Notes under the pieces: generated by a model
Databases searched by the model: none
What the model saw: only the letters and a program-made list of their open reading frames with translations
Told to the model about the DNA's origin: nothing
Program-made: the position numbers and the translations under genes
From: Calliopum simillimum
Lineage: Eukaryota; Arthropoda; Insecta; Diptera; Lauxaniidae
NCBI GenBank assembly: GCA_951812925.1
Contig: OX638369.1
Location: 45,317,061-45,381,060 of the forward strand
Direction: 5' to 3'
DNA: 64,000 bases
In this document: positions 52,341-61,386 of the stretch, one piece after another
Layout of the letters: each line of letters opens with the position of its first letter
Position numbering within the stretch: the first letter of the stretch is position 1

Positions 52341-53288
52341 AAGTGTAACTACACCTTTAAGTGGTACTGCGCCATAAGGCTGAAAGCAGCATTTTTCGCA
52401 ACTTCAAGCTAGGTGATCTCGAAATTTTGAGGGTATATATACCATATGTACCATATATGAGCAATTCTGACCTCGGCACAGTGCGAAATTTTCAGAGTCT
52501 AGCGGAACTTTATTCATATCTCAGCACATATAGCAGTTATAGTTATGAAACTTATTACTTGGATATATATTTAATTGGCAAAACACTATGCAAAAATTAA
52601 GGGGGATCAGACAAGGGGTTATTATACCCCCCATATACAATATGAAAATGCTTAAAACGTTATATTTCTGCTCCCATATCAGATATCGCTATGAAACTTG
52701 ATAGATATAACCATTTTCTTATCAAAACACCATAAAAAATGAAGGGGGTAAGACAAGGGGTATTTGCTATTTCTTGCATTTTTAATTCAGAAATGCTTCT
52801 GAATTTCGAGTGGATTCCCCCTACCTTTTTAGTATATTATAAACTAGCGTACGAATAGTTACCTTTAAACTATGGAGAGTGTCAGATTTTAGTGTTGGTG
52901 AGCCTATTTTTTCCAAAACGAAACCAACGATGGCGTCCGATGTCGGTTTTTCGTGAAATTTCGGTGTTATATGAAATTTCCAAAAACATTCTGGAAAAAG
53001 TTTAGTTAAAAAGAAGATCGCAAAATATCGCAGAAGATGTTTTGTGTTTCCAGTAGAGGATAAACCTACCTTTTAAATTTTGTAAGTTTCAAAATGGCAA
53101 GTTGTGGTAACACCTTTTAAAGTATCCTATGAAGTTGAAAATGTAAATCTTATGAACTTCTTAAAAAGCACAATTTTCATAAACAAATCACACACGAGTA
53201 AGAAAAGATTTTGCAATTATTTGAATGCCAACAAGTGACAATTTTGTTAAAAAATAAATTATAAAAATTTCGCGGCCTACTGACTTAC
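52341..53288. other. Noncoding DNA with an inverted copy of part of the 53289 exon
   Basis: Near 52476-52516 a 40-bp block matches the start of the coding-like stretch at 53289-53575 in opposite orientation. CAAGGGGT and CCATATACAATATGAAA phrases suggest a dispersed repeat. Confidence 0.5.
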
Positions 53289-53575
53289 CGTTTGATTGTA
53301 CCACTCTATTAACTTTAACAAATCGAAAAGCTTTTCATATGCAAAAAGAATGATTGAATTAGTAATGCAAGTTTCAGGTGCATTTTGCAGTTGTTTGGCA
53401 GGGTTTTTCACCAAACTGAGTATGAGGTTTTTGAGGTGGGATATTAAGCTACTGAAATAATGAATAATCTTACGCATTTTATGTATTCCAAAAATTGAAT
53501 AAAGTTCCGCTAAACTTCCCAAATTTCGCACTGTGCTCGGATTCAAATGTGTCTGGACAAATGTAAGTCTGTATT
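53289..53575 (-). pseudogene. Unrecognised coding-like exon or exon remnant
   Basis: Seen: an open stretch on the minus strand, readable from about 53575. It has a possible acceptor (TTTGTCCAG) near 53557 and ends at a perfect donor (ACG then GTAAGT) at 53288. The peptide looks protein-like, with segments STVRNLGSLAELYS, LVKNPAKQLQNAPE and YEKLFDLLKLIEWYNQT. It lies about 90 bases beyond the stop of the odorant receptor but is not receptor-like. A 40-bp part (GCACAGTGCGAAATTT, 8 variable bases, then TAGCGGAACTTTATTCA) recurs inverted at about 52476-52516, where no other exon similarity follows. The family is not recognised. It is either an exon of another minus-strand gene or a gene fragment moved with repeats. 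Confidence 0.35.
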
Positions 53576-53593
53576 ATTATAATGCATATTTTT

Positions 53594-53790
53594 TTCAAAA
53601 TCTGATGTCAATTTTTCGATAATACCGATATGCATTTGTAGGTATCCATTCTATCTGTATCGTATTTAGTTAAACTGCATCATCATCATTACAACGCTGT
53701 ATATGTTACGAGTTATCTAAAAAGAAAAAAAGTATAAAGTTTTCAAGAATATAAAATATTTGCTAACATATTGTGAAATCAATACCACGT
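53594..53790 (-). repeat. Duplicated odorant receptor 3' segment, copy A
   Basis: Seen: the terminal exon, the preceding intron end and the 3' flank, similar to 63164-63396 in the same orientation. Similarity is highest across the exon and acceptor. This supports gene duplication rather than a dispersed repeat. Confidence 0.65.
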
Positions 53791-56700
53791 CTGCAAATCG
53801 GTTTTGAACCAAACCATTGCCTTTTTTGTCCCTTGAAAACCGAACCGAAAACCGCACTAAAAAAATGGTTCAGTTCGGTTCAAAACTGAAAAACACTTGA
53901 ACAGTTTTTGTAAATTAAATTTTAAATAGAAAAAATTTTGTTTTAAAAGGAATGTTTTTGCATGGCATTCATAAAGGCTCAAGTTTTCTGCAGCTTTTAC
54001 TTAGACCCCAGATATTAGTTATTTGCTGCCATATTTGGGAAAAGGCATTTGCTAAATGTTTTTACGCAGAAGTTAAAATTTTTTCAAATAAAAACTTTGG
54101 AGGAATTTCCAATATTTCAAGAAATCTTCGCTGATGAGCTCAAGTCAATACATCAGATTGGACAAAAAAAAATCTTTGCCAAACAGAAAATCAATTCACT
54201 TTATAACCAAACTATGCAAAGATGGCAAAATACGATGAGTCCGATTTTTTCGTAATGAGTTTTTCCTTCATCTAAGTAGCCCTTAGCTAAATCTAATATC
54301 CCAACGCATACTGTTTCTCGAGGTTAAACAAGTTTACAATAAGCAAAAAACAAAAAAAAGTAAAATGTAGGTATTTATTTTTTTCAATGCACTCAAAAAT
54401 CGGAGAAAAAATTTTTAATAGACATGAAATTTTGAAATATTTTTTTCGAAAGTGGGCAATGGGATCGCTGATATTTGAGCTTTGGTCGTTTTTTTAATTT
54501 GGTTTGTTTAACCAAGGTAGTGGGCACAAGGCATTATGTGTTTAAAGTTATTTCGCCGGTGCTTACGAAGAAAATTTTCCAACCGAAATTTGCGGCGAAG
54601 AAAATCTTTTTTTTGAAATTGCGGCGAAAAAAATCTTTTCTGTAATATGCGGACAAGAAAATCACTTTTTATAAAATGCGGAGAAGAAAATCACTTTTTA
54701 CAAAATGCGGCGAAGAAAATCTTTTTATTTATTTTATTTTTTCAGAGAAATTTTTACTATTCCTTTTTTCGAAAAAATTTGATTTTTTACGCTGTATTTT
54801 TAAAAAAGAGATTTTCTTCGCCGCATTTTGTAAAAAGTGATTTTCTTCGCTGCATTTTGTAATAAGTTATTTTCTTCTCCGCATTTTGTAAAAAGCGATT
54901 TTCTTGTCCGCATATTACAAAAAAGATTTTTTTCGCCGCAATTTCAAAAAAAAAAAGATTTTCTTGTCCCCATTTAAAGAAGAGATAGTCTTCGTAAGCA
55001 CCGGCGATTTGTGCTTTTGATTTCATCATAATTCTATTCTATTATAATATCCATTAAATAGGTATACTTCTTGTACGTTAATTTGAAGACCGATTTTTGT
55101 AACTATATACATACTAGGGTGCAGCACTTTTTCGTAATAATGGGAAAATTGCAGGTTGCATCAAAGATTATCTTAGGAGCAGGCCTTATAACAAATACTG
55201 CATACTTAGTTTTGGTGAAAACCTCTGTAAAGATAGCCTGCCCGGGGCTTGAATGCAGGTCTACACGACAAAAATCATTGTTTTTTCACAGCTTTCTTTA
55301 TTTTTCTTAAAAACAACGAAATTATTGGTAGTAATTCATCCCAAATCTTTGAAAAGGATTAATTTTCTACATTTTTTGTTCTTTTCCCATTGCTCTACAG
55401 TGAAGTTAGCCCTATGGAAGTTTTGGAAGAAGTTAAAAATTTTTGATTCAAAAAACGGTTTTTTTCCTATAACTCCCCAATGGGGAATGGAGCGCATCAA
55501 TAGCGCTTCTGAAGCGCTCTAAAGCAGCAGTGAAGCGCATCTCTCTCGTTGCCAAAAGCGCTGAAATTAACATTGGCATGTCATTGGAACGAAGCGCTTC
55601 GCTCTCGCTACCAGAAATGCTCTTTGGATGCGCATCGCTCTCGCATCCAGAAATGCTCTTTGGATGCGCATCGCTCTCGCTACCAGAAATGCTCTTTGGA
55701 TGCTTTTTGGATGACAATAAAAATATTTAAAAAATTTATTTTTAATTGAAATTTTACGTCTTTCGTCAACAAAAAAGACACATCAGACTATTATTTTTTT
55801 TTTTTTGATGTAATTATAATTATTTTTATTTTACTAAATTAATTCTAATTGAAAAATTGCAAGTTGAAAACTTTTGTGTTAGGTCTGGGCCGGAGTTGAA
55901 CCGAGGACCTCACGGTTGCTACAACTCTCAATCGCAGTGCCAGTCGCTAGACCACTGCTCTATCATCGCGCTCTTACGAAGACGACTTATTGATTTATTT
56001 TGTTTTGTACGTTAATACGTGACCGAAAGCGCATCGTTCTCGCTACCAGAAATGCTCTTTGGATGCGCATCGCTCTCGCATCCAGAAATGCTCTTTGGAT
56101 GCGCATCGCTCTCGCTACCAGAAATGCTCTTTGGATGCGCATCGCTCTCGCATCCAGAAATGCTCTTTGGATGCGCTTCGCTCTCGCTACCTATAGCGCA
56201 GAAAATATGCGCATACAAATCAGCTCTTTGGATGCGAGAACGATGCGCATCGCTATTGCATCTTGGGGATGCGCATCGAAATTTTCTGTTGGGTCAATAA
56301 ACAAGACACACACAAACACTTTTGACCTCAATGAATGAAGGAAATCTGTTTTCTTATAGTTTTGCTTTCAAATCTTTATTCTAAAATATACCCAAAATTT
56401 TGATTAGAAACTAATGGCAAAATTAAGAGGTGCATAAAGTGAGCTATGCAGGTATGACGAATTTCGATGTTTTTTGGTTGGGAATTTCGAGCTATTTTCG
56501 AGCTTTTCAACAGTAATTTCGAACTGTCTGGGAAATTTTCCATTTTCCGGAAAAGCGGAAAAATTGTTCTGCATAGAAAAGTTTATTTTTTCAGCCAGAC
56601 GAATCTGCGGAAAAAGTTAGAGATGAAATCTTTTAACGCAGGAATTTCGAGCTACTTTCGAGCTAATTTTGAGCCAAAAGCATTTTCCGGAAAACTCCCA

Positions 56701-59700
56701 ATTTTTCCGGAAAATCCCAAAAAACTTTTTTTATGGCAAACTATATTTTTTCAGCCAGATGAATCCGCGGGAATAGTAAGCGGTGAAATCTTTTAACGCA
56801 GGAATTTCGAGCTACTTTCGAGCTGACCTTGAATGAAGTGTTTTCCTTAAAATTCCCCGGAAAATCCCAAAGCTCATTTTTTACGGTTATTAGGGTATAC
56901 ACTCACTCATATTCAAAAAAAGGCGTTTTTGACAAAAAACTGAAAAAAATTGGAACTCTCATGCTGAAATTCGCAAGGAAACCACAAACTATTGGGTGTA
57001 CAACTTAAAAACCGGAATTTTTTTGCGAAATTTGATGTTTTATTGTGAAAAAATGTTACAATATACATATTTTATTCAAAGTATTGTCCATTGGAAGCTA
57101 CAACATTTCCCCATCTTTCAGGCAATTTATGAATTCCATCCCAAAAAAATTGCGGCGGCCAAAAATGAATCTGTCCAATTTTCGATATCTTGAACTTAAG
57201 TGAAGCGTATTCCTGATAGGGCATTCTGCATCGATCGGAACAAATGGTAGTCTGATGGTGCAAGGTCTGGGCTATAAGGCGGGTGAGCCAAAACTTCCCA
57301 TCCACTATTTTCCAAATAGTTTTTCACGGGTCTTGCAACATGCGGCCGAGCGTTGTCATGATGAAAAATTATTGCTTCGTGTCTGGTCGCATTTTCTGGG
57401 CGTTTTTCGATGATGGCACGCTTCAAACGTATTAATTGTGTTCGGTACAGGTCAACTGTGATTGTCTGGCCCGATTTCAACAACTCATAATATAACGGCC
57501 CCTTCTGATCCCACCAAATACACAGCATAACCTTGGCGCCATGGATATTTGGCTTCGAGGTTGATTTGGCTGGTTGGCCGGGTTTCACGTATGACTTTTT
57601 GCGCTTGGGATTGTCATAATGGATCCATTTTTCATCCCCAGTCCCAATCCGATGCAAAAATGATTTGTTTTTATGGCGCTCAAGCAGCATTTCAGACATA
57701 CAGAAGCGCCGTTCAACGTCTCTCGGCTTCAACTCATAGGGGACCCAATTACCTTGCTTCTGAATGTATTCGGCGGCTTTCAAACGTTTCGAAATAGCTT
57801 GCTAAGTCACTCCCAACGATTTGGCAAGCTCATCTTGTGTTTGACACGAATCCTCATCGAGTAGCTTCTCAAATTCTTCGTCTTCATACTTTTTTGGCTG
57901 TCCTGGGCGTTCTTTGTCTTTGATGTCAAAATCGGCACTTTTGAAGCGTTTAAACCATTCAAAACACTGTGTTTTTCCTAAAGCATCGTCGCCATAAACT
58001 TCTACAAGCAAACTATGACTTTCCGCAGCAGTTTTCTTTGCAAAAAAATGACCCAACAGAACCTCCCGCAAATGCTGTATTTTTCTCGAATTTTCGAAGT
58101 TATTCATAGTGAAAAATAATAATGATGCACACAAGATAAAATTGTTTTGTTGACTGATTTTGATAGCTGTCAAATGTACCTTCAAAATGACATATATATA
58201 AAGTTCGAGCTTTCACGATATTTGTTAGTACGGACATCCACCGTGAAATTCCGGTTTTTAAGTTGTGCACCAATAATTTTGACGTTCTTGGTCTTCAAGA
58301 ATGCGCCGTTTATCACGCTTAAAAAAGTTTTAAGTTTGGATGCAAAATACCCAAAATCACAGCTTTACAAAAAATACAAAGTATGTAAGAGTTATCATAA
58401 TTCGCGCAATTTTAATCTGATTTCCATTCTGAAGACCATGTTTGAAAGCCCTTAATTTTGTCATTAGTTTCTAATCAAAATTTTGGGGTATGTTTTAAAA
58501 CTAAAACATAAAAAGGTCGCTTTTTTTATGATATACAATTATTTTTAACAAATTTCAGCCCCTAGTGGGAAACCGTTTACTTTTAGAATAAAGATTTGAA
58601 AGCATGACTATAGGAAAACAGATTTTCTACATTTATTGAGGTCCAAAGTGTTTGTGTGTGTCTTGTATATTGAGTTATAGGAAAAGAGCCGTTTTTTGAA
58701 TCAAATATTTTTAACTTCACTGTAGCGCAATGAGAAAAGAATAAAAAATATAGCAAATTAATCCTTTTCAATGACTTGGGATGAATTACTACCAATAATT
58801 TCGTTGTTTTTAAGATAAGTAAAAAAACTGTGAAAAAACAATGATTTTGCCGTTTAAACCTTCATTCAAGCCCCGGGCGGGCCATATTTTTGGAGGTTTT
58901 GACCGAAACTAAGTATGCAGTCTTTGTTTTAAGATCTTAATCTATGATAATTTTTGATGCCTTCATTTTTTTTTTTTTGAATTCTGCTGCACCCCGATAC
59001 ATACTTACCGCTAAGCCAGTGTTCACTGACAATGGCAATACCCCAGCAATCGTAATAGTTTTCGGCGATTGAGAACGATTTAGCATAATCGTTACCATCT
59101 TTTGTTGTGAAACAGTTAAATTATACCAATGAATTTTATATATTTCTTCAGAGAATCTGTCATTCTAAAAGGTGAAAGACACAAAAAAAAAGAAGATATT
59201 TCAAATTATTGTACTAACGATTTATTCTGAAATACTCACACATATCTCAATTTGAGTCCCCATCAAACAATATTCGTATAGTGAATTAATTGCAAAAAAC
59301 AAATAGGCATAGGTGGCGGGCCAGTCTCGTGTCATTATTATGAATAGCGATAGAACAATAGAAAAAGTAGCGGAAAATACTTGAACAGTTATAACCGAGT
59401 TAAATATTTTATCGCAGTGTTCGGTGAAGCTTTGAATTAAAAAACAAAAAATTACATCTCAAAAACCTTACCAAATAATACTTACTCCAAATATTTTTGA
59501 TGCCAACGCACAATATCATTGAGTAGGTCTTGTGCACTTGGCTCATTCCTTCGTTCCGGCAAATCATTGTCCATACTTTCATTCAGCTCGATTATTTTAT
59601 TTTCAAAGACATCGACAAAGAGCATCGCATGTGTTAAACTGGTCATTATAAAGAGATCGCCAGCGAAAAGACCGAATCCCGCTATGATTAGGCAAATCAT

Positions 59701-60246
59701 AAGGAAAATGAACAGAAACCAATAACCAAATCCAGTTTCAGTATCTAAGCCAGGAACATAAATAGCAACAATGTTATAGCGTTTGCCATTGAGTATTGAA
59801 AATAGTATGGTCAGCACAGCGCAAAGTACAACTAATTGTAGATAAACCACGCCTACAATTCTCATGATAAAATGAAACTGTTCACTACATTTTCGCATTG
59901 CCACCTCATAACGTGGACCTTTTGGTTCATATTCTTTGTAAATGTCAAGGAGTGTTAAGTACAACTGATAGTATTCCCTATTATATGCTATAGCAGAGAA
60001 TAACTTCACGAAACCCATTAATCCGCCACCAAAAGTACAGCCGCATTCATATAAAATGCCCCAATCATCACTGCTTTTTTGAATAAATGTATTTATGTTG
60101 AAGCCATAGAAAATTATGGGTAACATTATAACGGAATATATTATCCAATTTGTGCTATATTTTGGAACTAAAACATCGACACCAAGTAATTTAGTGCAGA
60201 ATCTGATTATTCGAAATGTTTTTATAAAATTTTCTGTATGAAACAT
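53666..60246 (-). CDS. Insect odorant receptor (7tm_6 family), four exons, apparently intact
   Basis: Seen: four exons on the minus strand, 60246-59486, 59429-59240, 59164-59009 and 53716-53666 (761, 190, 156 and 51 nt). Every intron is GT-AG with strong donors (GTAAGT, GTGAGT, GTAAGT) and pyrimidine-rich acceptors. The exons join in phase to 385 codons and a TAA, a usual length for insect odorant receptors. Hydrophobic segments lie near residues 33-53, 67-88, 126-152, 175-205, 263-286, 294-312 and 356-382. The C-terminal part carries the family pattern LPLSVNTGLA followed by a short last exon, ITRNIYSVVMMMMQFN. The start is the first Met of the open frame, 33 residues before the first membrane segment. 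Known for the family: odour-tuned subunit of a ligand-gated cation channel with the co-receptor Orco in sensory neuron dendrites, with an inverted topology. Odd: intron 3 is 5.3 kb, mostly nested transposons inserted four bases after the exon. The receptor subfamily was not assigned. Confidence 0.9.
54554..55006. repeat. Perfect-ended inverted repeat built of short tandem units
   Basis: Seen: the ends CGCCGGTGCTTACGAAGA and TCTTCGTAAGCACCGGCG are exact inverted copies. Each arm is made of diverged 25-35-bp units of the type TGCGG-GAAGAAAATC-A/T run. Both arms meet near 54790. ATTT on each side may be a 4-bp target duplication. It lies in intron 3 of the odorant receptor and would form a long hairpin in the transcript. 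Confidence 0.75.
55590..55700. repeat. 36-bp tandem repeat array, block 1
   Basis: Seen: about three units built on CGCTCTCGC, then TACCAG or CATCCAG, then AAATGCTCTTTGGATGCGCAT. The TAC and CAT versions alternate, giving a 72-bp higher-order unit. Because 36 is divisible by 3, several frames stay open on both strands, producing spurious 12-residue repeat peptides. Confidence 0.85.
55885..55970 (-). ncRNA. tRNA-like segment (pseudo-tRNA or SINE head)
   Basis: Seen on the minus strand: an A-box-like TGGTCTAGCGACTGG (55940-55954) and a B box GGTTCAACTCC (55892-55902). They sit about 40 bp apart as in a tRNA. Four of five T-stem pairs can form, but the acceptor ends do not pair, so this is not a functional tRNA. 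An RNA polymerase III promoter relic from a tRNA-derived SINE is plausible. Confidence 0.35.
56028..56192. repeat. 36-bp tandem repeat array, block 2
   Basis: Seen: five units of the same repeat as at 55590-55700, again strictly alternating between TACCAG and CATCCAG versions. It ends in a truncated unit running into CTATAGCGC. The shared alternation implies the 72-bp dimer was the unit of amplification before the two blocks separated. Confidence 0.85.
56440..56880. repeat. Tandem repeat of about 160 bp, 2.5 copies
   Basis: Seen: GGAATTTCGAGCTA recurs near 56480, 56640 and 56800, with shared TTTTTTCAGCCAGA, AATC(T/C)GCGG and TTTCCGGAAAA segments between. It replaces the central part of the host palindrome compared with copy 1. 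An open frame of 109 codons across it reflects repetition, not a gene. Confidence 0.65.
56992..58273 (-). mobile_element. mariner transposon, 1282 bp, TA target duplication
   Basis: Seen: terminal inverted repeats of about 29 bp. The left begins TTGGGTGTACAACTTAAAAA and the right ends AAGTTGTGCACCAA. TA dinucleotides flank the element at 56990-56991 and 58274-58275. The length matches a complete mariner. The sequence outside both TAs is continuous with the other copy of the host palindrome (near 3800), so this insertion is younger than the element it sits in. The transposase is broken. Confidence 0.93.
57072..58107 (-). pseudogene. mariner transposase pseudogene (DD34D)
   Basis: Seen: a start Met at 58107 and a coding relic of 1036 nt, about 345 codons, the usual mariner transposase size. 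The N-terminal helix-turn-helix region includes LREVLLGHFF and KTQCFEWFKRF. The catalytic region shows TGDEKWIHYDN, HHDNARPH and YSPDLAPSDYHLF; the second and third catalytic Asp have 34 residues between them, the mariner DD34D spacing. Damage: an in-frame TAG at 57799-57801 after SLGVT, a TAA at 57196-57198 after SGIRFT, and a one-base frameshift before the C-terminal LPERWGNVVASNGQYFE. The protein would have cut and pasted the element at TA sites in the nucleus. As it stands no full-length enzyme can be made. The mariner subfamily is not assigned with confidence. Confidence 0.9.
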
Positions 60247-60538
60247 TTTAATTAACTTTATACAACACCGCTTACTTGAACGTTCAAAATCAGAATGGAG
60301 TCATAACCTTGATTCCTATCATTACATTTATGTTGCAAATAATTAAGTCATCAGTGTCAAAATTTGACAGAACTTAGTTAGCTCGTGTGATGTCACATGT
60401 CAGATTTTATTTCTGTTGAATAAATTATTACCTGCACATTTTCCTTTTTCTTTAACTTTGATTCCCATAAAAATAAAATGAAATATCGGGGTCGAATGCA
60501 ATATGTCAATGTGACTATGAGTCCTTTAAAATACTTTA

Positions 60539-61080
60539 TTAATTCATGGATTGATTCTCAAACTTGGAAATATTTGGTTCTGATCGTGTGCCTGCTGGTA
60601 GATTTACTGTTGTTGCTGTGAGTTGTGGTGAGGCGGTAACGGTATTGGCAGTTTTTCCTACGATCCGGCTCTAACTGTGGTGATTTAACATTCGGCTGGA
60701 AATACTACTGCTCTGTCGTTCTGCATTTAATGTTGACTTCACTGCACTCATAGCTGATGAAGAGGACTTGAGTTTTGTGATTTCTTTTTCACGTGACACT
60801 ATTGGCTAAGGCCTTTGTTGGCGTGTGTGGATTCCTTAATTTGGATTCTTTACTCTCAAGCTAAAGGCTGACATGAAGCCATGATACTTAACTTAGGCTT
60901 CATGAAGTTTAGATGGTTTAGTGCTTCTAATAAGTAGTTGCGAAGTCAATTCTCCTATCGACTTACTATTAACGGATGTGGGTTCAGAACGTTATTCGCG
61001 CGAATCCAAGGTCCGCTATTGCGATGTGCCCCTCACCATCGTTCAGGATTCTTTCTGCCCTGAAATCTTTATGCATGGTG
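60539..61080 (-). pseudogene. Decayed protein-kinase-like fragment with Ser/Thr-rich tail
   Basis: Seen: the minus strand from 61076 to 60984 reads HKDFRAER, then a short linker and GEGHIAIADLGFAR. This resembles the kinase catalytic loop (HRDLKPEN) and the DFG segment, but with Asn replaced by Arg and DFG by DLG. A frame shifted by one base then runs 60985-60539. It is rich in Ser, Thr and Lys (for example SREKEITKLKSSSSAMSAVK) and is broken by stops, including TAG at 60806-60808 and 60671-60673. Inference: the remnant of a kinase gene or retrocopy, no longer coding. It ends abruptly near 61080 against a repeat also seen near 16613 and 21050. It lies between the two receptor loci on the same strand. 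The kinase subfamily cannot be given; the tail may belong to a different gene. Confidence 0.5.
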
Positions 61081-61386
61081 TTTAGTGATGAGCAAAATTA
61101 GCCTTAGTCTTCTGAGGTATGTCGAATTTTGTCTTTTGGGCGCGTGGCACCGCTCATTATGTGTTATTTTGGCTATTACCCTTTATATAATCGCCAAATT
61201 TCATTCTTTTACGCCAAAAAAATTCTGAGGTATGTTGAATTTTGTTGTTTAAGAGGCATGGCACCGCCAATTTTTCCTACTTATAACCTTCTTCTGAACT
61301 AAACTAACATACTCTGAAAATTTCATCGAAATCGGTCGAGTGGTTTTTCAGTCCATAAAACACAAAACCAAACTTAAATTTTTATA
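61081..61386 (+). repeat. GTGGCACCGCC-type dispersed repeat
   Basis: Seen: two diverged units, each with TCTGAGGTATGTTGAATTTTG and a GGCACCGCC core. The end is ATTTCATCGAAATCGGT and an AAAACACAAAACC stretch. It abuts the kinase-like relic on its left and the G-rich element on its right. Confidence 0.5.

Larger units (their letters stand above)
55474..56303. mobile_element. Insertion with 36-bp repeat arrays and tRNA-like segment
   Basis: Seen: comparison with copy 1 (near 3385-3400) shows the host palindrome interrupted after CCTATAACTC and resuming at about 56304. The inserted DNA is richer in GC and contains AAGCGCT-type short palindromes, two arrays of a 36-bp unit (55590-55700 and 56028-56192) and a tRNA-like segment between them. 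Its termini were not resolved, so it may be one composite element or two successive insertions. Confidence 0.5.
55115..58996 (-). mobile_element. Palindromic DNA transposon copy 2, with nested insertions
   Basis: Seen: begins TAGGGTGCAGCA and ends TGCTGCACCCCG (terminal TA mutated to CG), flanked by an exact 8-bp duplication ATACATAC at 55107-55114 and 58997-59004. It is the same family as 3039-5002 but in opposite orientation. It is enlarged by an 830-bp insertion at about 55474-56303, a tandem-repeat block at about 56440-56880 and the mariner at 56992-58273. It sits in intron 3 of the odorant receptor, with its target duplication starting at intron base +5, so the donor remains GTAAGTAT. 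An 8-bp duplication is compatible with the hAT or P superfamilies. No transposase of its own is present. Confidence 0.85.

Noticed and set aside
55590..56192. CRISPR-like array of 36-bp repeats
   Set aside because: Units are contiguous with no unique spacers, in a eukaryotic genome, nested within a transposon.
56467..56796. 109-codon frame with FSGKLPIF-type phrases
   Set aside because: It lies in a 160-bp tandem repeat inside the nested transposon.
53666..59009. Odorant receptor first read as truncated by the transposon
   Set aside because: A 51-bp in-phase terminal exon with an excellent acceptor was found at 53666-53716, so the gene appears complete.
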